From contig JAOTYL010000003.1 of NCBI GenBank assembly GCA_029861865.1, positions 62,001 to 126,000 on the forward strand: a stretch of DNA of 64,000 nucleotides, given 5' to 3'. The notes beneath the pieces are model-generated. The model saw only the letters and a program-made list of their open reading frames with translations, had not been told where the DNA came from and did no database searches. This DNA is from Myxococcales bacterium. GTDB lineage: Bacteria; Myxococcota_A; Polyangia; Polyangiales; Houyiibacteriaceae. This document shows positions 44,987 to 56,881 of this stretch, one piece after another. A program made the translations under genes and the position numbers. Positions within the stretch are counted from its first letter, which is position 1, and the number at the start of each line of letters is the position of its first letter.

Positions 44987-46582
44987 TCAACCAATCGATT
45001 TCGTCGTACCCGCCCGGCTCTTGAAGCGTTCCGGGTCGATATCCAGGGTCGCCATGCGGCTGATCAGCCCGGTGCGTGGAACGGAAAGCATGCGGGCGGT
45101 TCTTGCCACGATGCCCTCGCACGCCGCGAGCGCGTCTTCGATGATCGCCTTTTCGAGGTCGTCGAGCTCTGATTTTTGGTCGTCGAGCTCCTGCCAGCGT
45201 CCCTGGATTCCGTCTCGGGTCCGCGGGTCGGAGGACATCGAGGAGGCGCGCGTCGGTTTTGTGTCGACCGGCCCCGCCGCTTCGAGGCCGAGATGACGGG
45301 CTTCGATGACGGCGTCTTTCGGATTGGTCGCGCGGGCGCGGTTTCGTGCGCGCTCCAACACCGCCTCGAGCTCGCGGATGTTGCCGTCCCAAGTGAACAG
45401 TCGAGAAGTAAGCAGCTCCACGGCGCTGCCGTCGAGCTCCCAGTCGGTCTGTGCGTCGGTCCGGTTCAGGTAGCGGCCCGCGATCGAAGGTATGTCGGCG
45501 CGTCGCTCGCGCAGAGGCGGAAGGACGATCGGCACGGTGGCGAGGCGATAGTAGAGGTCCTGTCGGAAGCGCGTGTCCGCGATCGCCTTTTCCACGTCGC
45601 CGTTGGTTACCGAAATGAGCCGGAGGCTGGCGGTCTTTGGCTCGCGACCTTGGTAGCCAAGGGGTCTGTAGGATCCGAACTGGGTGAAATCGAGCAAGAG
45701 CTGCTGCGCATTCAGCGGCAAGTTCAACACCTCGTCCAGGATTAGGGTTCCGCCATCTGCGTACTCCACGAGCCCCTTGCGTTTAGACACGGCGCCGGAG
45801 AATGAGCCCCGCTCGTGCCCGAAGAGCTCGGAGGTGATGGTGTTGAGATCGTCGGCCATCCCGAGTGTCGCGCGGACGATGGGCTCTTGGTTGCTCGCGC
45901 GCGCGAACGCGGTGGCGAGTTGGGTCTTCCCCGTGCCTGACTCGCCCAAAAACATAATCGACGCTTGGCCGGCGGCTGCCGCGCGAAGCTCCTCACGAAT
46001 AGCGGTCATGCTGTCGGGGCTGAGCAGATCGTCGAGGCTCAAATAGTGCTCGTTTCGGTCCTTGGCGCGCTCGACGCGAAGGTCTTCCCTCGTAGTCTCG
46101 ATCAGCGTCTGCTGTGCGATGACGCCGCCAAGGAGCGACCCTACGCATTCGATGAACTCCAGCACTTCTTTTCTAGTTCCTTGGTCACCCGAGAACTCGA
46201 GGTACATGGCGCCGATCAACGTACGACCACGCCCGGACGCCGTAGGGTGCGACCAGAGCGGGACAGCGGCAAACGACCCCTCAGGCGCGAACGGAACGGG
46301 GCCTGCGAACGTCTTGAGCTCGGCTTGCACTTGGCTGAGTGACTCGGTCACGTGCTGAGCCAGGACCGCAGGTGGCACACCGCGGAAGCTTGCCGTGCGG
46401 GAGCGATGCATTGGGCCTGCACCCTTGGTCTCTAGGGTGCTCCACGCTGAGGCAGCGCCGATCTGCACACAGAGTGCTTCGAGGGTCTCCTCGATGAAGC
46501 GACCTCCGTGAAGCCCCTTCACGACCGCGGATACGATGTCGCGCATGCGCGGCCAGGGATTCGTGATCTCTACGCGGCCCAT
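44987..46582 (-). CDS. Sigma-54-dependent transcriptional activator with GAF sensor
   Basis: An N-terminal GAF-like domain (about 1-170) is followed by an AAA+ domain with Walker A FLGESGTGKTQLA, Walker B TLILDEVLNLP and the arginine-finger region. A Fis-like HTH follows at the C-terminus (IVARTARMLSVPRTGLISRM). The loop that contacts sigma-54 reads GSFSGA instead of GAFTGA; replacement of the Thr by Ser is conservative but uncommon. It probably responds to a small ligand at GAF, as no receiver domain is present. The SRPBCC gene lies about 400 bases upstream on the same strand. Confidence 0.88.
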   Translation of the reverse strand: MGRVEITNPWPRMRDIVSAVVKGLHGGRFIEETLEALCVQIGAASAWSTLETKGAGPMHRSRTASFRGVPPAVLAQHVTESLSQVQAELKTFAGPVPFAPEGSFAAVPLWSHPTASGRGRTLIGAMYLEFSGDQGTRKEVLEFIECVGSLLGGVIAQQTLIETTREDLRVERAKDRNEHYLSLDDLLSPDSMTAIREELRAAAAGQASIMFLGESGTGKTQLATAFARASNQEPIVRATLGMADDLNTITSELFGHERGSFSGAVSKRKGLVEYADGGTLILDEVLNLPLNAQQLLLDFTQFGSYRPLGYQGREPKTASLRLISVTNGDVEKAIADTRFRQDLYYRLATVPIVLPPLRERRADIPSIAGRYLNRTDAQTDWELDGSAVELLTSRLFTWDGNIRELEAVLERARNRARATNPKDAVIEARHLGLEAAGPVDTKPTRASSMSSDPRTRDGIQGRWQELDDQKSELDDLEKAIIEDALAACEGIVARTARMLSVPRTGLISRMATLDIDPERFKSRAGTTKSIG

Positions 46583-46983
46583 ATCGCCCGCTTAGCCTAC
46601 ATGCTCGAACCGTTCTCGACCAGAAGCGTTCAGCCGCCGGGTCGCGGATGTACGGCACGTTGGGTAAGGCAAGGATAAAGCACCGCCCTGTCGTTCCTCA
46701 AAACGTTGTCCGTCGCGAGATGATGGCGAAGCTGACCCAGCCGACGGAACTCGGACCCCTACGTGCGTTGCCGACGGTTCGACGAGCGCGAAATGAGCGC
46801 GGCATGCACCTTAGCCTCGCGCAGTGCGCGCAGCTCACGCTCACGTCCGACTTCGTGTGGGAACCACCATCCTCCGTAGTCCACACGTAATTCTTCGCTT
46901 GTCGTCGTTGCGCGGAACTTTCGTCGCCCTGCGTGGACGCGGATAGAGAAAACGACGTGCAGCGAACGTCTCTGAGTGTCGTT
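46583..46983. other. Intergenic region with no supported gene
   Basis: Short frames on both strands lack ribosome binding sites and protein-like composition. It holds the promoter region of the sigma-54 activator gene; no clear -24/-12 element was found. Confidence 0.4.
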
Positions 46984-47412
46984 CTAGACCTCCAACCGTT
47001 CCTTGATGTTTTCCATCGACAGCTGGGCTTCTCGTTGGTTGCGCTTGAACACGATTTTCTCGGCCAGCTTCCCCAACACGGGAACCGGGATCGTGTAGTC
47101 GACGTCGAAATCCAGCTTTGTCCCGCCTTCATAAGGCGTGAAGGTGAAAGTAATCGTGCTTGTCATTCCCCCTTCTTGCTTGGAGACCGAGCGCTGGTTC
47201 GGGACCTGCTCGGTAATCTTGCTCTCTCCATGAAACGGAATGCCAATCATGGAGTATGTCCAGCGATTGCGCTGGCCAACGCCCGAGCCGCTTACGTCGG
47301 TCACTTCCGTCAAGCCGACGAACCACTCGGGAAGTTTCGTTGGGTCGGTGACGTATGCGAAGACCTTCTCGACCGGTGCACTGATGCTGATGCTCTTGTT
47401 TATCGTGGGCAT
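46984..47412 (-). CDS. SRPBCC (START-like) ligand-binding protein
   Basis: The 142-residue protein starts MPTINKSISISAPVEKVFAY, the typical first strand and helix of polyketide-cyclase/START-like proteins, and ends with KIVFKRNQREAQLSMENIKE, the long C-terminal helix. These proteins bind a hydrophobic ligand in a helix-grip fold. AAGGAGGG precedes the ATG at 47412, which sets the start. Confidence 0.82.
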   Translation of the reverse strand: MPTINKSISISAPVEKVFAYVTDPTKLPEWFVGLTEVTDVSGSGVGQRNRWTYSMIGIPFHGESKITEQVPNQRSVSKQEGGMTSTITFTFTPYEGGTKLDFDVDYTIPVPVLGKLAEKIVFKRNQREAQLSMENIKERLEV

Positions 47413-47539
47413 GTCTTCACCCTCCTTTTCGGAAAAGGTGATGCTACCAGGGCGCTCAATTCTTGAACATGCGTAATTATTCACCCTCGCCGACGGCTGC
47501 ATCTCAAACGCCCCCACGTCGCACATCGAGTCCCAGGCG

Positions 47540-47820
47540 TCAGCCACCGCCCCCGTCGGTCGTCCGCAAGATGGTCCCGGCTGGAGCCCACGACCGTCCC
47601 CGCCTTGGCATCAGTAAACAAGACGCCCTGAAGGTATTCCATGGTGCTGCTGCTCTGCTCGGTCCAGGTCACCCCCCGTCGGTCCGCAAGATGGTCCCTT
47701 CCAAGCCGACCGCGGTCCCGGTGTTCGCATCGGTAAACAACACGCCCCAGAGACTGAGGGTGGTGCCGCTATTCTGCGCGGTCCACGTCGCCCCCCCCGC
47801 CATTTTGCGGACGACCGACG
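47540..47820 (-). pseudogene. Decayed beta-propeller (YCF48-like) repeat gene
   Basis: On the minus strand the frames read TWTAQNSGTTLSLWGVLF, then TDANTGTAVGLEGTILRTDG, then after a frameshift TWTEQSSSTMEYLQGVLFTD and KAGTVVG. This is the YCF48/BNR-type repeat (WxxQxSGTxxxLxGVxFxDxxxGxAVGxxGTILRTxDGG). At least two frameshifts, at G-runs, break it. Near 47800 the same repeat (AILRTTDGG) reads on the plus strand, so an inversion also occurred. Confidence 0.55.
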
Positions 47821-47939
47821 GGGGAACGACGTGCTGGATCTCGTATGTGCCCGACCACAGACTAGCTGAGCTCCGTTCGTTCGTGCTCTTGTCGGTGACG
47901 GGACCTTTGTTGATGGGGGCGTTGTGGGCTCAGCCAGGC

Positions 47940-48443
47940 GCGTTTCGACGCAACACGGATCCGCGCGCTGGGCGAATAAACGGGATCTCATCCGGGCCGG
48001 TCTTCTTAGAAGGGTCGAACGCGGCGGGGTCTTCGTCGGCGCGTGGCGCGATCGTTTGGGTAGCGTGCGTTGAAGCGCTCGAACGGATCGCGCCCGAGGA
48101 AGGCTTGATCTTTAGCCGGTATGACTACCGGAGGACCCTCCGCAAAGCGGCCGCCCAGGTCATTGGCGAGGAGCGCGCTCGCTACCTCACGCTCCGAGAC
48201 CTGAGGCACGCCGCACTCACCGATCTCGCAGAGTGTACGCAGAGCGTCGGCGCCGTGGCGGCCATTGCAGGCCACCGAGACCTCCAGACCACGAGCCGCT
48301 ACTTCAACGCTCGCAAGCGCGCGGCGACGGCGGCGCTCAGGGCCCGAACAGCGGCCGATCGCCGGCTTGCAACTGTAACGGGAACTGTAACAGTGCCCGA
48401 TCCCCAATCGGGGACAACGACTTTACCCCAGAAAATAGGGGAT
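47940..48443 (+). pseudogene. C-terminal remnant of a tyrosine recombinase/integrase
   Basis: From about 48060 the plus strand encodes GLIFSRYDYRRTLRKAAAQ, then LTLRDLRHAALTDLAECTQS and VAAIAGHRDLQTTSRYF. These contain the RHxxxT box, the HxxR box and the catalytic Tyr of tyrosine recombinases. The first catalytic Arg region and the N-terminal DNA-binding domain are missing. The frame runs uninterrupted into the tRNA-Arg gene and stops at 48548, as in integrases whose end abuts the attachment site. Confidence 0.65.
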
Positions 48444-48582
<139 letters not shown>

Positions 48583-48732
48583 CCCCCCAAACCCTTGGCC
48601 AGGTGTCGGTCGGAAGCCGCGTAGAGCGCTGCCCGCGGGGGGCATCTGCCTGCAGACGATATTCTTCGCGCCTTGATCGCACGAGGACGTTAGGTTCTGG
48701 CAAGAGCGCTTGACCGCGGCTAGATTGGAGTC

Positions 48733-49062
48733 GTGCGGCGGCTCATTCCTGGCATCGCGATCTTGCTCGCATATTCGGTCACACCAGGCGCCGGGGAGAT
48801 CACCGAAAATGTGGCGCACCTCTTGCGTGACGGTCACGGGGCCCATGTGGCACACGAGGCGAGCCATGCGCCCGAAGAGGATACGCACGGGTGCTCCGGT
48901 CCGTTTCAAACCTGCCCTTGCCACGGGACATCGGCGTTTTTGACAGCCGGGGCTCCTTTTGAAATCGGAGTCTCGCAAGAAGCGCTACTCGCGCCATCGT
49001 TCACCCGCGACCGCCGGTCGGACGGCGTCCTAATCAGCGTCTTCCGGCCGCCCATCTCCTAG
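48733..49062 (+). CDS. Small secreted His/Cys-rich protein, putative metal-binding
   Basis: A GTG at 48733 follows GGAG at a good distance. The 109-residue product has a signal peptide (RLIPGIAILLAYSVTPGAG) and a short mature part with HGAHVAHEASHAPEEDTHGC and CSGPFQTCPCH, a dense cluster of His and Cys. It immediately precedes the metal-efflux genes, which suggests a periplasmic metal chaperone or sensor. No named family is recognised. Confidence 0.6.
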   Translation: MRRLIPGIAILLAYSVTPGAGEITENVAHLLRDGHGAHVAHEASHAPEEDTHGCSGPFQTCPCHGTSAFLTAGAPFEIGVSQEALLAPSFTRDRRSDGVLISVFRPPIS

Positions 49063-49185
49063 CTCGACGTTTCAAGAGACGAGTGCGCCTGCAGACCGCC
49101 GAGCTTCGTTTCGGGTCGGTCCGCAGTGGTGCAAACGACGACGAACATCGAGCAGCGCCCCGAGCGCGGCGCAAAGGAGGGAAAG

Positions 49186-50508
49186 ATGAATTTCGCAGCG
49201 TGGCTGCGCGCGAGCGCGATGGCTCTCGCAATACCGTTGGTGTCGATGGGCGCCGAGGCCGAAGGTGGCGACAAGACATCACCGGTTTCGCTTTACAACA
49301 TACTCGCCTATGCGGACGAGCATGCTCCCGGGGTCTTGGTTGCCCGCGCGCAGACCGAACGCGGGCAGGCCGCCGTCGATGGCGCCCGGGTCGTGCTACA
49401 AAAGAACACCATTGCTGGCGCCATGGCTGGCCCGCGATTCGCGCAAGGCGCGCGTGGCACCGACTACCAGCTCTGGTTGCGGCAACCGATCGAAATCGCC
49501 GGCGAGCGCAAGCAACGGCGCAACACAGCCGAAAAGACACGGGAGCGGACCCACAAGGAGCTCGAGGAGGTCCGGTGGCAGGTGCATCGCGAGGTACATG
49601 CCGCGTTTCATCTGGCGCTCGTCGCGAGGGAGCGCTGGTCGCTTGCCGAGAAGATCCTGGTCTCGACGGAGGAGCTCCTGTCCGTTGCCGAGCGCCGTCA
49701 TCAGGCCGGTGACATCTCGGAGCTTGCCGTGCGTCTTGCCAAAGGCGAGCTCGCGCAGGCGCGACAGGCGTCGCTTGCTGCCGAGCAGGAGTACCGCTCG
49801 GCCCAGCTCCGGCTTGCGGAAGTGTCGGGCTGGCCCGCCGACGTCCTTCCCGAGCCGGTGGGCGAGCTCGACGAGCCCAAACGTGCGCCCCCGATGGAGG
49901 AGCTCGCAGCTCTTGCGCTCGCGAAGCACCCCGGTATCGGGGCTCGGGTGGGGGCGATCGCGGAAGCAGAGGCGCGGGTCCGACTCGAGGACCGCGAGGC
50001 GTGGCCCGAGCCATCCCTCGGTGTGACGTACACGCGCGAGTCTTTGCCGATCGTCGGGCTCAACGAACACATCGTGCAAGGGCTGATGACGTTGCCAATC
50101 CCCTTCACGCAGCGGAACCAGGAAGGCCGCGCGCGGGCGCGCGCAGAGCTTTCGGTCGCGAAAGCCGAAAAACAGGCATTCGTCCAAGCGCTGAAAGTCC
50201 GCCTCGCTCGCGCCGCCAACGCGGTGAACGCGGACGCGGCGCGCATTGCGGCATACGGGACGGAGATCCTGCCTGCGTTCGAAGGCAATCTCACCTTGCT
50301 GCGCCGAGCGTTCGAGCTCGGCGAAGCCGACCTCTTGCAGGTGCTCGTCGGGCGGGAGCGCTTGCTGAGGATTCAGCAGGACGCCCTGACCGCGTACCAG
50401 GACTATTACCGCGACGCCGCGGCACTCGAAGCCGAGGTGGGCATCGAGGTCTGGCCCGACGAGCACCATCAGGACGAAGGCGACCTCGGAGAGCAACATG
50501 ACCATTGA
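49186..50508 (+). CDS. czcC: Outer-membrane channel of a heavy-metal RND efflux system (TolC family)
   Basis: The 440-residue protein has a signal peptide and two TolC-type repeats of long coiled-coil helices (TERGQAAVDGARVVLQ, RLAKGELAQARQASLAAEQE, ELSVAKAEKQAFVQALK). These form the outer-membrane duct and periplasmic tunnel. AAGGAGGG sets the ATG at 49186. The C-terminus is acidic and His-rich (DEHHQDEGDLGEQHDH). It overlaps the adaptor gene by 11 bases, so the three efflux genes form one operon. The symbol is by analogy with the czc operon. Confidence 0.85.
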   Translation: MNFAAWLRASAMALAIPLVSMGAEAEGGDKTSPVSLYNILAYADEHAPGVLVARAQTERGQAAVDGARVVLQKNTIAGAMAGPRFAQGARGTDYQLWLRQPIEIAGERKQRRNTAEKTRERTHKELEEVRWQVHREVHAAFHLALVARERWSLAEKILVSTEELLSVAERRHQAGDISELAVRLAKGELAQARQASLAAEQEYRSAQLRLAEVSGWPADVLPEPVGELDEPKRAPPMEELAALALAKHPGIGARVGAIAEAEARVRLEDREAWPEPSLGVTYTRESLPIVGLNEHIVQGLMTLPIPFTQRNQEGRARARAELSVAKAEKQAFVQALKVRLARAANAVNADAARIAAYGTEILPAFEGNLTLLRRAFELGEADLLQVLVGRERLLRIQQDALTAYQDYYRDAAALEAEVGIEVWPDEHHQDEGDLGEQHDH

Positions 50509-51700
50509 CGCACGAACCACGTTCTTCCTCACTGCAGCCGCGCTAATGATGGGTTGTCCGAGCCGCGCGCCCGAGGCTCACGACCACACGGACGAGGCGC
50601 ACGGCGCCGAGGCCGCGCACGATGATCACGCCGGGCACGACAAGGGTGAGCTTGCTGAGCTCGTCCGCATCTCCGAAGCTGGCCTACGGCGGAGCGAGAT
50701 CCGAACCGAGCCAGTGCGCATGGAACGGCTGATTGGCGGCATCGACGTTCCTGCGGAGATCCGGCTCAACCCGAACCGCACCGCGCACGTCGCGCCGATG
50801 GTGGAGGGGCAGATCGCCGAGGTACGCGTCGTCCTAGGCGATGCAGTCGAAGACGGCCAGATCCTCGCCACGATGCGTAGCGTGGCTCTCGGCGAAGCCC
50901 GCTCGGCGGTGGCCAACGCGCGGGCGGCGGTCGAAGTCGCGCGCGCCAATTTCGTTCGACAGGAGGAGCTTAAGCGCGAGGGCATCGGCTCGGAGCGCGC
51001 CTATCTCGAAGCTCAAGGGGACCTTCGAAGAGCCGAATCGGATTTGGCCGCTGCAACCGAGCGACTCCAAGTCTACGGCGGCCGAAAAGGGCGCGGCAGC
51101 ACGACGTCGATTCGGAGCCCGCTCACGGGAACAGTCATTCAACAACATGCGACAGCGGGGGAGGTCGTGTCCGAAGGGAGCTCGCTCTTCGTGGTGTCCG
51201 ACCTTTCACGGATTTGGGTCGTGGGCCGAGTGTACGAGCAAGACATCGCGGCCGCGCGAGTGGGCGCACCTGGGGTCGTTTCGCTTCAAGCCTACCCCGG
51301 AAAGTCATGGGAGGGAGAGGTGAGCTACGTGAGCCACACGCTCGATCCGAGGACGCGCACCGTCGAGATCCGCGTCGAGCTCGACAATCCGGATGGCACG
51401 CTTCGACCGGGCTTGTTCGGAAGCATTGCCTTGAGCCCTGACGCCGATCAGCTCGAACAGGTCCCGGTGATTCGGCACGCCGCGGTGCAGCACATCAAAG
51501 GCCGGCCGTTGGTGTTCGTCGCGAACGAAGAACAGGGGGTGTTCCGTCCCGTGTTCGTCACGCTCGGCGCGAGGTCAAGCGGGAAGGTCGAGGTTCGCGA
51601 GGGCGTGACAGAGGGAGAACGAGTCGTCGTCTCCGGTGCCTTCACGTTGAAGTCGGAGCTCCTCGGCAGGGCGCTTTCGGACGACCACCACGGCCACTGA
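50498..51700 (+). CDS. czcB: Periplasmic adaptor of a heavy-metal RND efflux system, lipoprotein
   Basis: A signal with the lipobox LMMGC (Cys20) is followed by a His/Asp-rich segment (HDHTDEAHGAEAAHDDHAGH) likely to bind metal. A membrane-fusion protein follows, with a barrel-sandwich part (VAPMVEGQIAEVRVVLGDAV), a helical hairpin of about 85 residues and beta-barrel and proximal domains. It links the CzcA pump to the CzcC channel and may load metal into the pump. Confidence 0.9.
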   Translation: MTIDARTTFFLTAAALMMGCPSRAPEAHDHTDEAHGAEAAHDDHAGHDKGELAELVRISEAGLRRSEIRTEPVRMERLIGGIDVPAEIRLNPNRTAHVAPMVEGQIAEVRVVLGDAVEDGQILATMRSVALGEARSAVANARAAVEVARANFVRQEELKREGIGSERAYLEAQGDLRRAESDLAAATERLQVYGGRKGRGSTTSIRSPLTGTVIQQHATAGEVVSEGSSLFVVSDLSRIWVVGRVYEQDIAAARVGAPGVVSLQAYPGKSWEGEVSYVSHTLDPRTRTVEIRVELDNPDGTLRPGLFGSIALSPDADQLEQVPVIRHAAVQHIKGRPLVFVANEEQGVFRPVFVTLGARSSGKVEVREGVTEGERVVVSGAFTLKSELLGRALSDDHHGH

Positions 51701-51710
51701 GGAAAAGACC

Positions 51711-54836
<3,126 letters not shown>

Positions 54837-55080
54837 CGGCGGCGGTCTGTGCTCTGAGTGCGGCTCTCGCTGAGTGTGCTCAACAGCACCCAGCGGGCAA
54901 GCTTGACTTCGCGCTCGGTGGCGCTCCTGTCCTCCAAGACGGCCCAGGCCAGCTGCACAACTTGGGGTGGGATTACTAATCCCATGAGCGCGCAAAACCG
55001 AACACTTTCGCGCGCAGCGGCACACTGTTCAAAATCACGAAACCCGGAAAAACGCAGGGAAAACGTGATCGCGGATTGGG

Positions 55081-55187
55081 CTCCGGAGGCAGAAGTCGTG
55101 GGTTCGAATCCCTCCGCGTCCGCTGCGATTTCAAGTGGTTAGCGGTTTCGTGACGAGGCAGTAACGCCGGGACTAATCCCAGTTGCG
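55081..55187. repeat. Direct repeat, right copy with tRNA-Arg 3' half
   Basis: Bases 55081-55122 reproduce the 3' half of tRNA-Arg from the anticodon loop, and the rest matches the sequence downstream of the tRNA gene at 48518-48582. Unrelated sequence precedes it, so no second tRNA gene exists. It marks the right end of the putative island. Confidence 0.8.
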
Positions 55188-55952
55188 GATCGAAACCCTT
55201 TGCACAGTAGGGCTGGGATCCGCGTAGAGCGCTGCCCACGGTGGGCAGCGTTCCTTGTGGGAACTTCACTCGCACGCGCGGCGCGTCGATGCACAAGCAC
55301 GTTCAGCTATGATTAGTGGAGAACCCGAAAGCCGATGGGTTTCTCGGTGGAGATGGCACCCGCGAGTTCTGCGACCTTCGGGCAGAAGACCCGAGGGCCG
55401 CGAACCGAACGGGTACACCGACACTCGTGTCCCGGGCATCTGAGCCCAGCGGAGTACGAGCGCCGGCATGCTTCAGGAAGGACTTACACAGCTTAGGAAA
55501 CCTGTCCGTAGAGATGGGGGAAGATCATACCTGAGCATCGCAAACGTGAAAGCCTCTCGCAGCGCGTCTTCTTCCAACCGCGAGGGCGCCCTGCTTGCAA
55601 GGGAGGGCTCAGCGCCCAGCTACGCAGCAATCAGTCGGCGCGAGCCCAAACGCAGTCCGCATCGCGCAGGAACGATCAGTTTTCCCAGCCTTTTCGCGAC
55701 ACAGATTCGACGCTCGCGGACGTGTACCTCGGGCGAAAAGCCCGACATTCCAAGAACCTCGAATGCGGTCACGCGTCTCAGTCCATGGGGAGCAGTCTTG
55801 AGGGCTCATGGAGCTCGCAACTCTTGTGTTGACTTTTTGCAGCCTCGCTCGATCATTCAATGCAACAACGTCGGCGCTGAGACCGGTTAGACGACCGCGT
55901 CCCCACCATCCCCGGTGCGCGTCGGCTCAATTCGAGACAAAGGAAGAAGACG
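55188..55952. other. Intergenic region right of the island
   Basis: No gene is supported. It contains the 10-bp palindrome at 55230-55250 and several Arg/Ser-rich frames with no ribosome binding sites. It may be decayed sequence of the island or its target. Confidence 0.4.
55230..55250. terminator. Strong hairpin downstream of the tRNA 3' fragment
   Basis: CGCTGCCCAC, a single G and GTGGGCAGCG form a 10-bp perfect palindrome. A weak T/C run (TTCCTT) follows on the plus strand. A similar, imperfect hairpin lies the same distance downstream of the intact tRNA, near 48627, so it is probably the ancestral tRNA-Arg terminator copied with the repeat. Confidence 0.4.
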
Positions 55953-56135
55953 GTGGCGAGGGTACAAGACGTGGTGTGCGGCATGACAGTCGATACTGAT
56001 ATCGCAAGCCACAAGTCGAACTACAAGGACAGGACATACTATTTCTGCTCTCCCGGCTGCAAGACGGCCTTCGAAGGCGAACCGGAGAAATACGTCTCCA
56101 ACCCTGCCGGTGGACGGGAGAACCGGAATGACTGA
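55953..56135 (+). CDS. YHS-domain protein (small metal-binding)
   Basis: The 60-residue protein contains a complete YHS domain: DVVCGMTVD, then YYFCSPGCKTAFEGEPEKY. The cysteines may bind metal. YHS domains occur alone or at the ends of copper ATPases. GTG at 55953 is the start, with AAGGAAG upstream. Its stop overlaps the start of the following membrane protein gene (ATGACTGA), indicating an operon. Confidence 0.8.
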   Translation: MARVQDVVCGMTVDTDIASHKSNYKDRTYYFCSPGCKTAFEGEPEKYVSNPAGGRENRND

Positions 56136-56517
56136 AGAGCGGAGCGATATGACGGCAGAAGGTCGCAAAAGCGAAAAAGAGGCGCGCAAACGCGCTGAGG
56201 GGTTGTGGTGGGCAGGGGCGTTGATTTGGGCAGGTCTAGTCTTTGGGGCTGAAAGCCTGGACGTCCTGCCGCGAGTCGGTGGCGCCAACGCATGGAGCTG
56301 GGTGTTCCTCGGGGCGGGCCTATACGGGCTGCTCTCCAATCTCTACTACCTGCGCTCGGCGTCGCCCTACAAGCCGTCGACATGGGATTGGATCTGGTCC
56401 GGTGGCCTCACTCTCGTGGGGTTGGGCGGTTTCACGACCATTGAGATCTCATGGCCACTCATTTTGATTATTGCCGGCATAGCGATCCTGGTCAGCCAAT
56501 ACCTGCGGCATCGCTAG
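56128..56517 (+). CDS. Small multipass membrane protein
   Basis: The product, 129 residues with four hydrophobic segments (LWWAGALIWAGLVFGAE, WSWVFLGAGLYGLLSNLYYL, GLTLVGLGGF, WPLILIIAGIAILVSQYL), has a charged N-terminus. It resembles small LiaI/LiaF-like or DUF-type membrane proteins but I cannot name it. It is translationally coupled to the YHS gene. Confidence 0.6.
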   Translation: MTEERSDMTAEGRKSEKEARKRAEGLWWAGALIWAGLVFGAESLDVLPRVGGANAWSWVFLGAGLYGLLSNLYYLRSASPYKPSTWDWIWSGGLTLVGLGGFTTIEISWPLILIIAGIAILVSQYLRHR

Positions 56518-56567
56518 GACCACTACCTCAAGCAAGGCGCCTTCCATCGTCAGCTAGCAATGCGAGA

Positions 56568-56798
56568 TCAGGCTGCTTGCGGGGGTGCCTGTTGCTCTGG
56601 CAGCTCACCCTCGGCTGCCCTCACGATCTCTTCGTGGAAGGGACAGCCTGGCATTGGACACTTCGGCATCCCGCCAGCTTTGATCTCCTTCCTCATGCCT
56701 CGAGCGGCGAGCCCAAAAAGCACAAACCCAATTGCCGCAAACCCGAGGATGAGGATGACGTTTGCCACCAACACAGAGACTACGATTGCCCAATCCAT
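56568..56798 (-). CDS. Small membrane protein with Cys-rich tail
   Basis: One long hydrophobic helix (VVSVLVANVILILGFAAIGF) is followed by a cytoplasmic tail with KCPMPGCPFHEE, which could bind a metal ion through Cys and His, and a Pro/Gln-rich end. AGGAGGTGAGGAG upstream makes this start strong. The function is unknown. It is adjacent to the kinase gene on the same strand but downstream of it. Confidence 0.6.
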   Translation of the reverse strand: MDWAIVVSVLVANVILILGFAAIGFVLFGLAARGMRKEIKAGGMPKCPMPGCPFHEEIVRAAEGELPEQQAPPQAA

Positions 56799-56881
56799 TA
56801 CTCCTCACCTCCTCTCCAACTCGGTGAGTTTCGAAGGCATCTGCACACTAAGCATGATGGGCCGCGTTCGGAACCCTGTCC

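Noticed and set aside
46698-47132. Minus-strand frame upstream of the sigma-54 activator
   Set aside because: Overlaps the SRPBCC gene in another frame and has no ribosome binding site or recognisable sequence.
49034-50014. 326-codon minus-strand frame opposite czcC
   Set aside because: Arg/Ala/Pro-rich antisense shadow of the outer-membrane channel gene.
55071-55125. Second functional tRNA-Arg gene
   Set aside because: The 5' half is missing and replaced by unrelated sequence.
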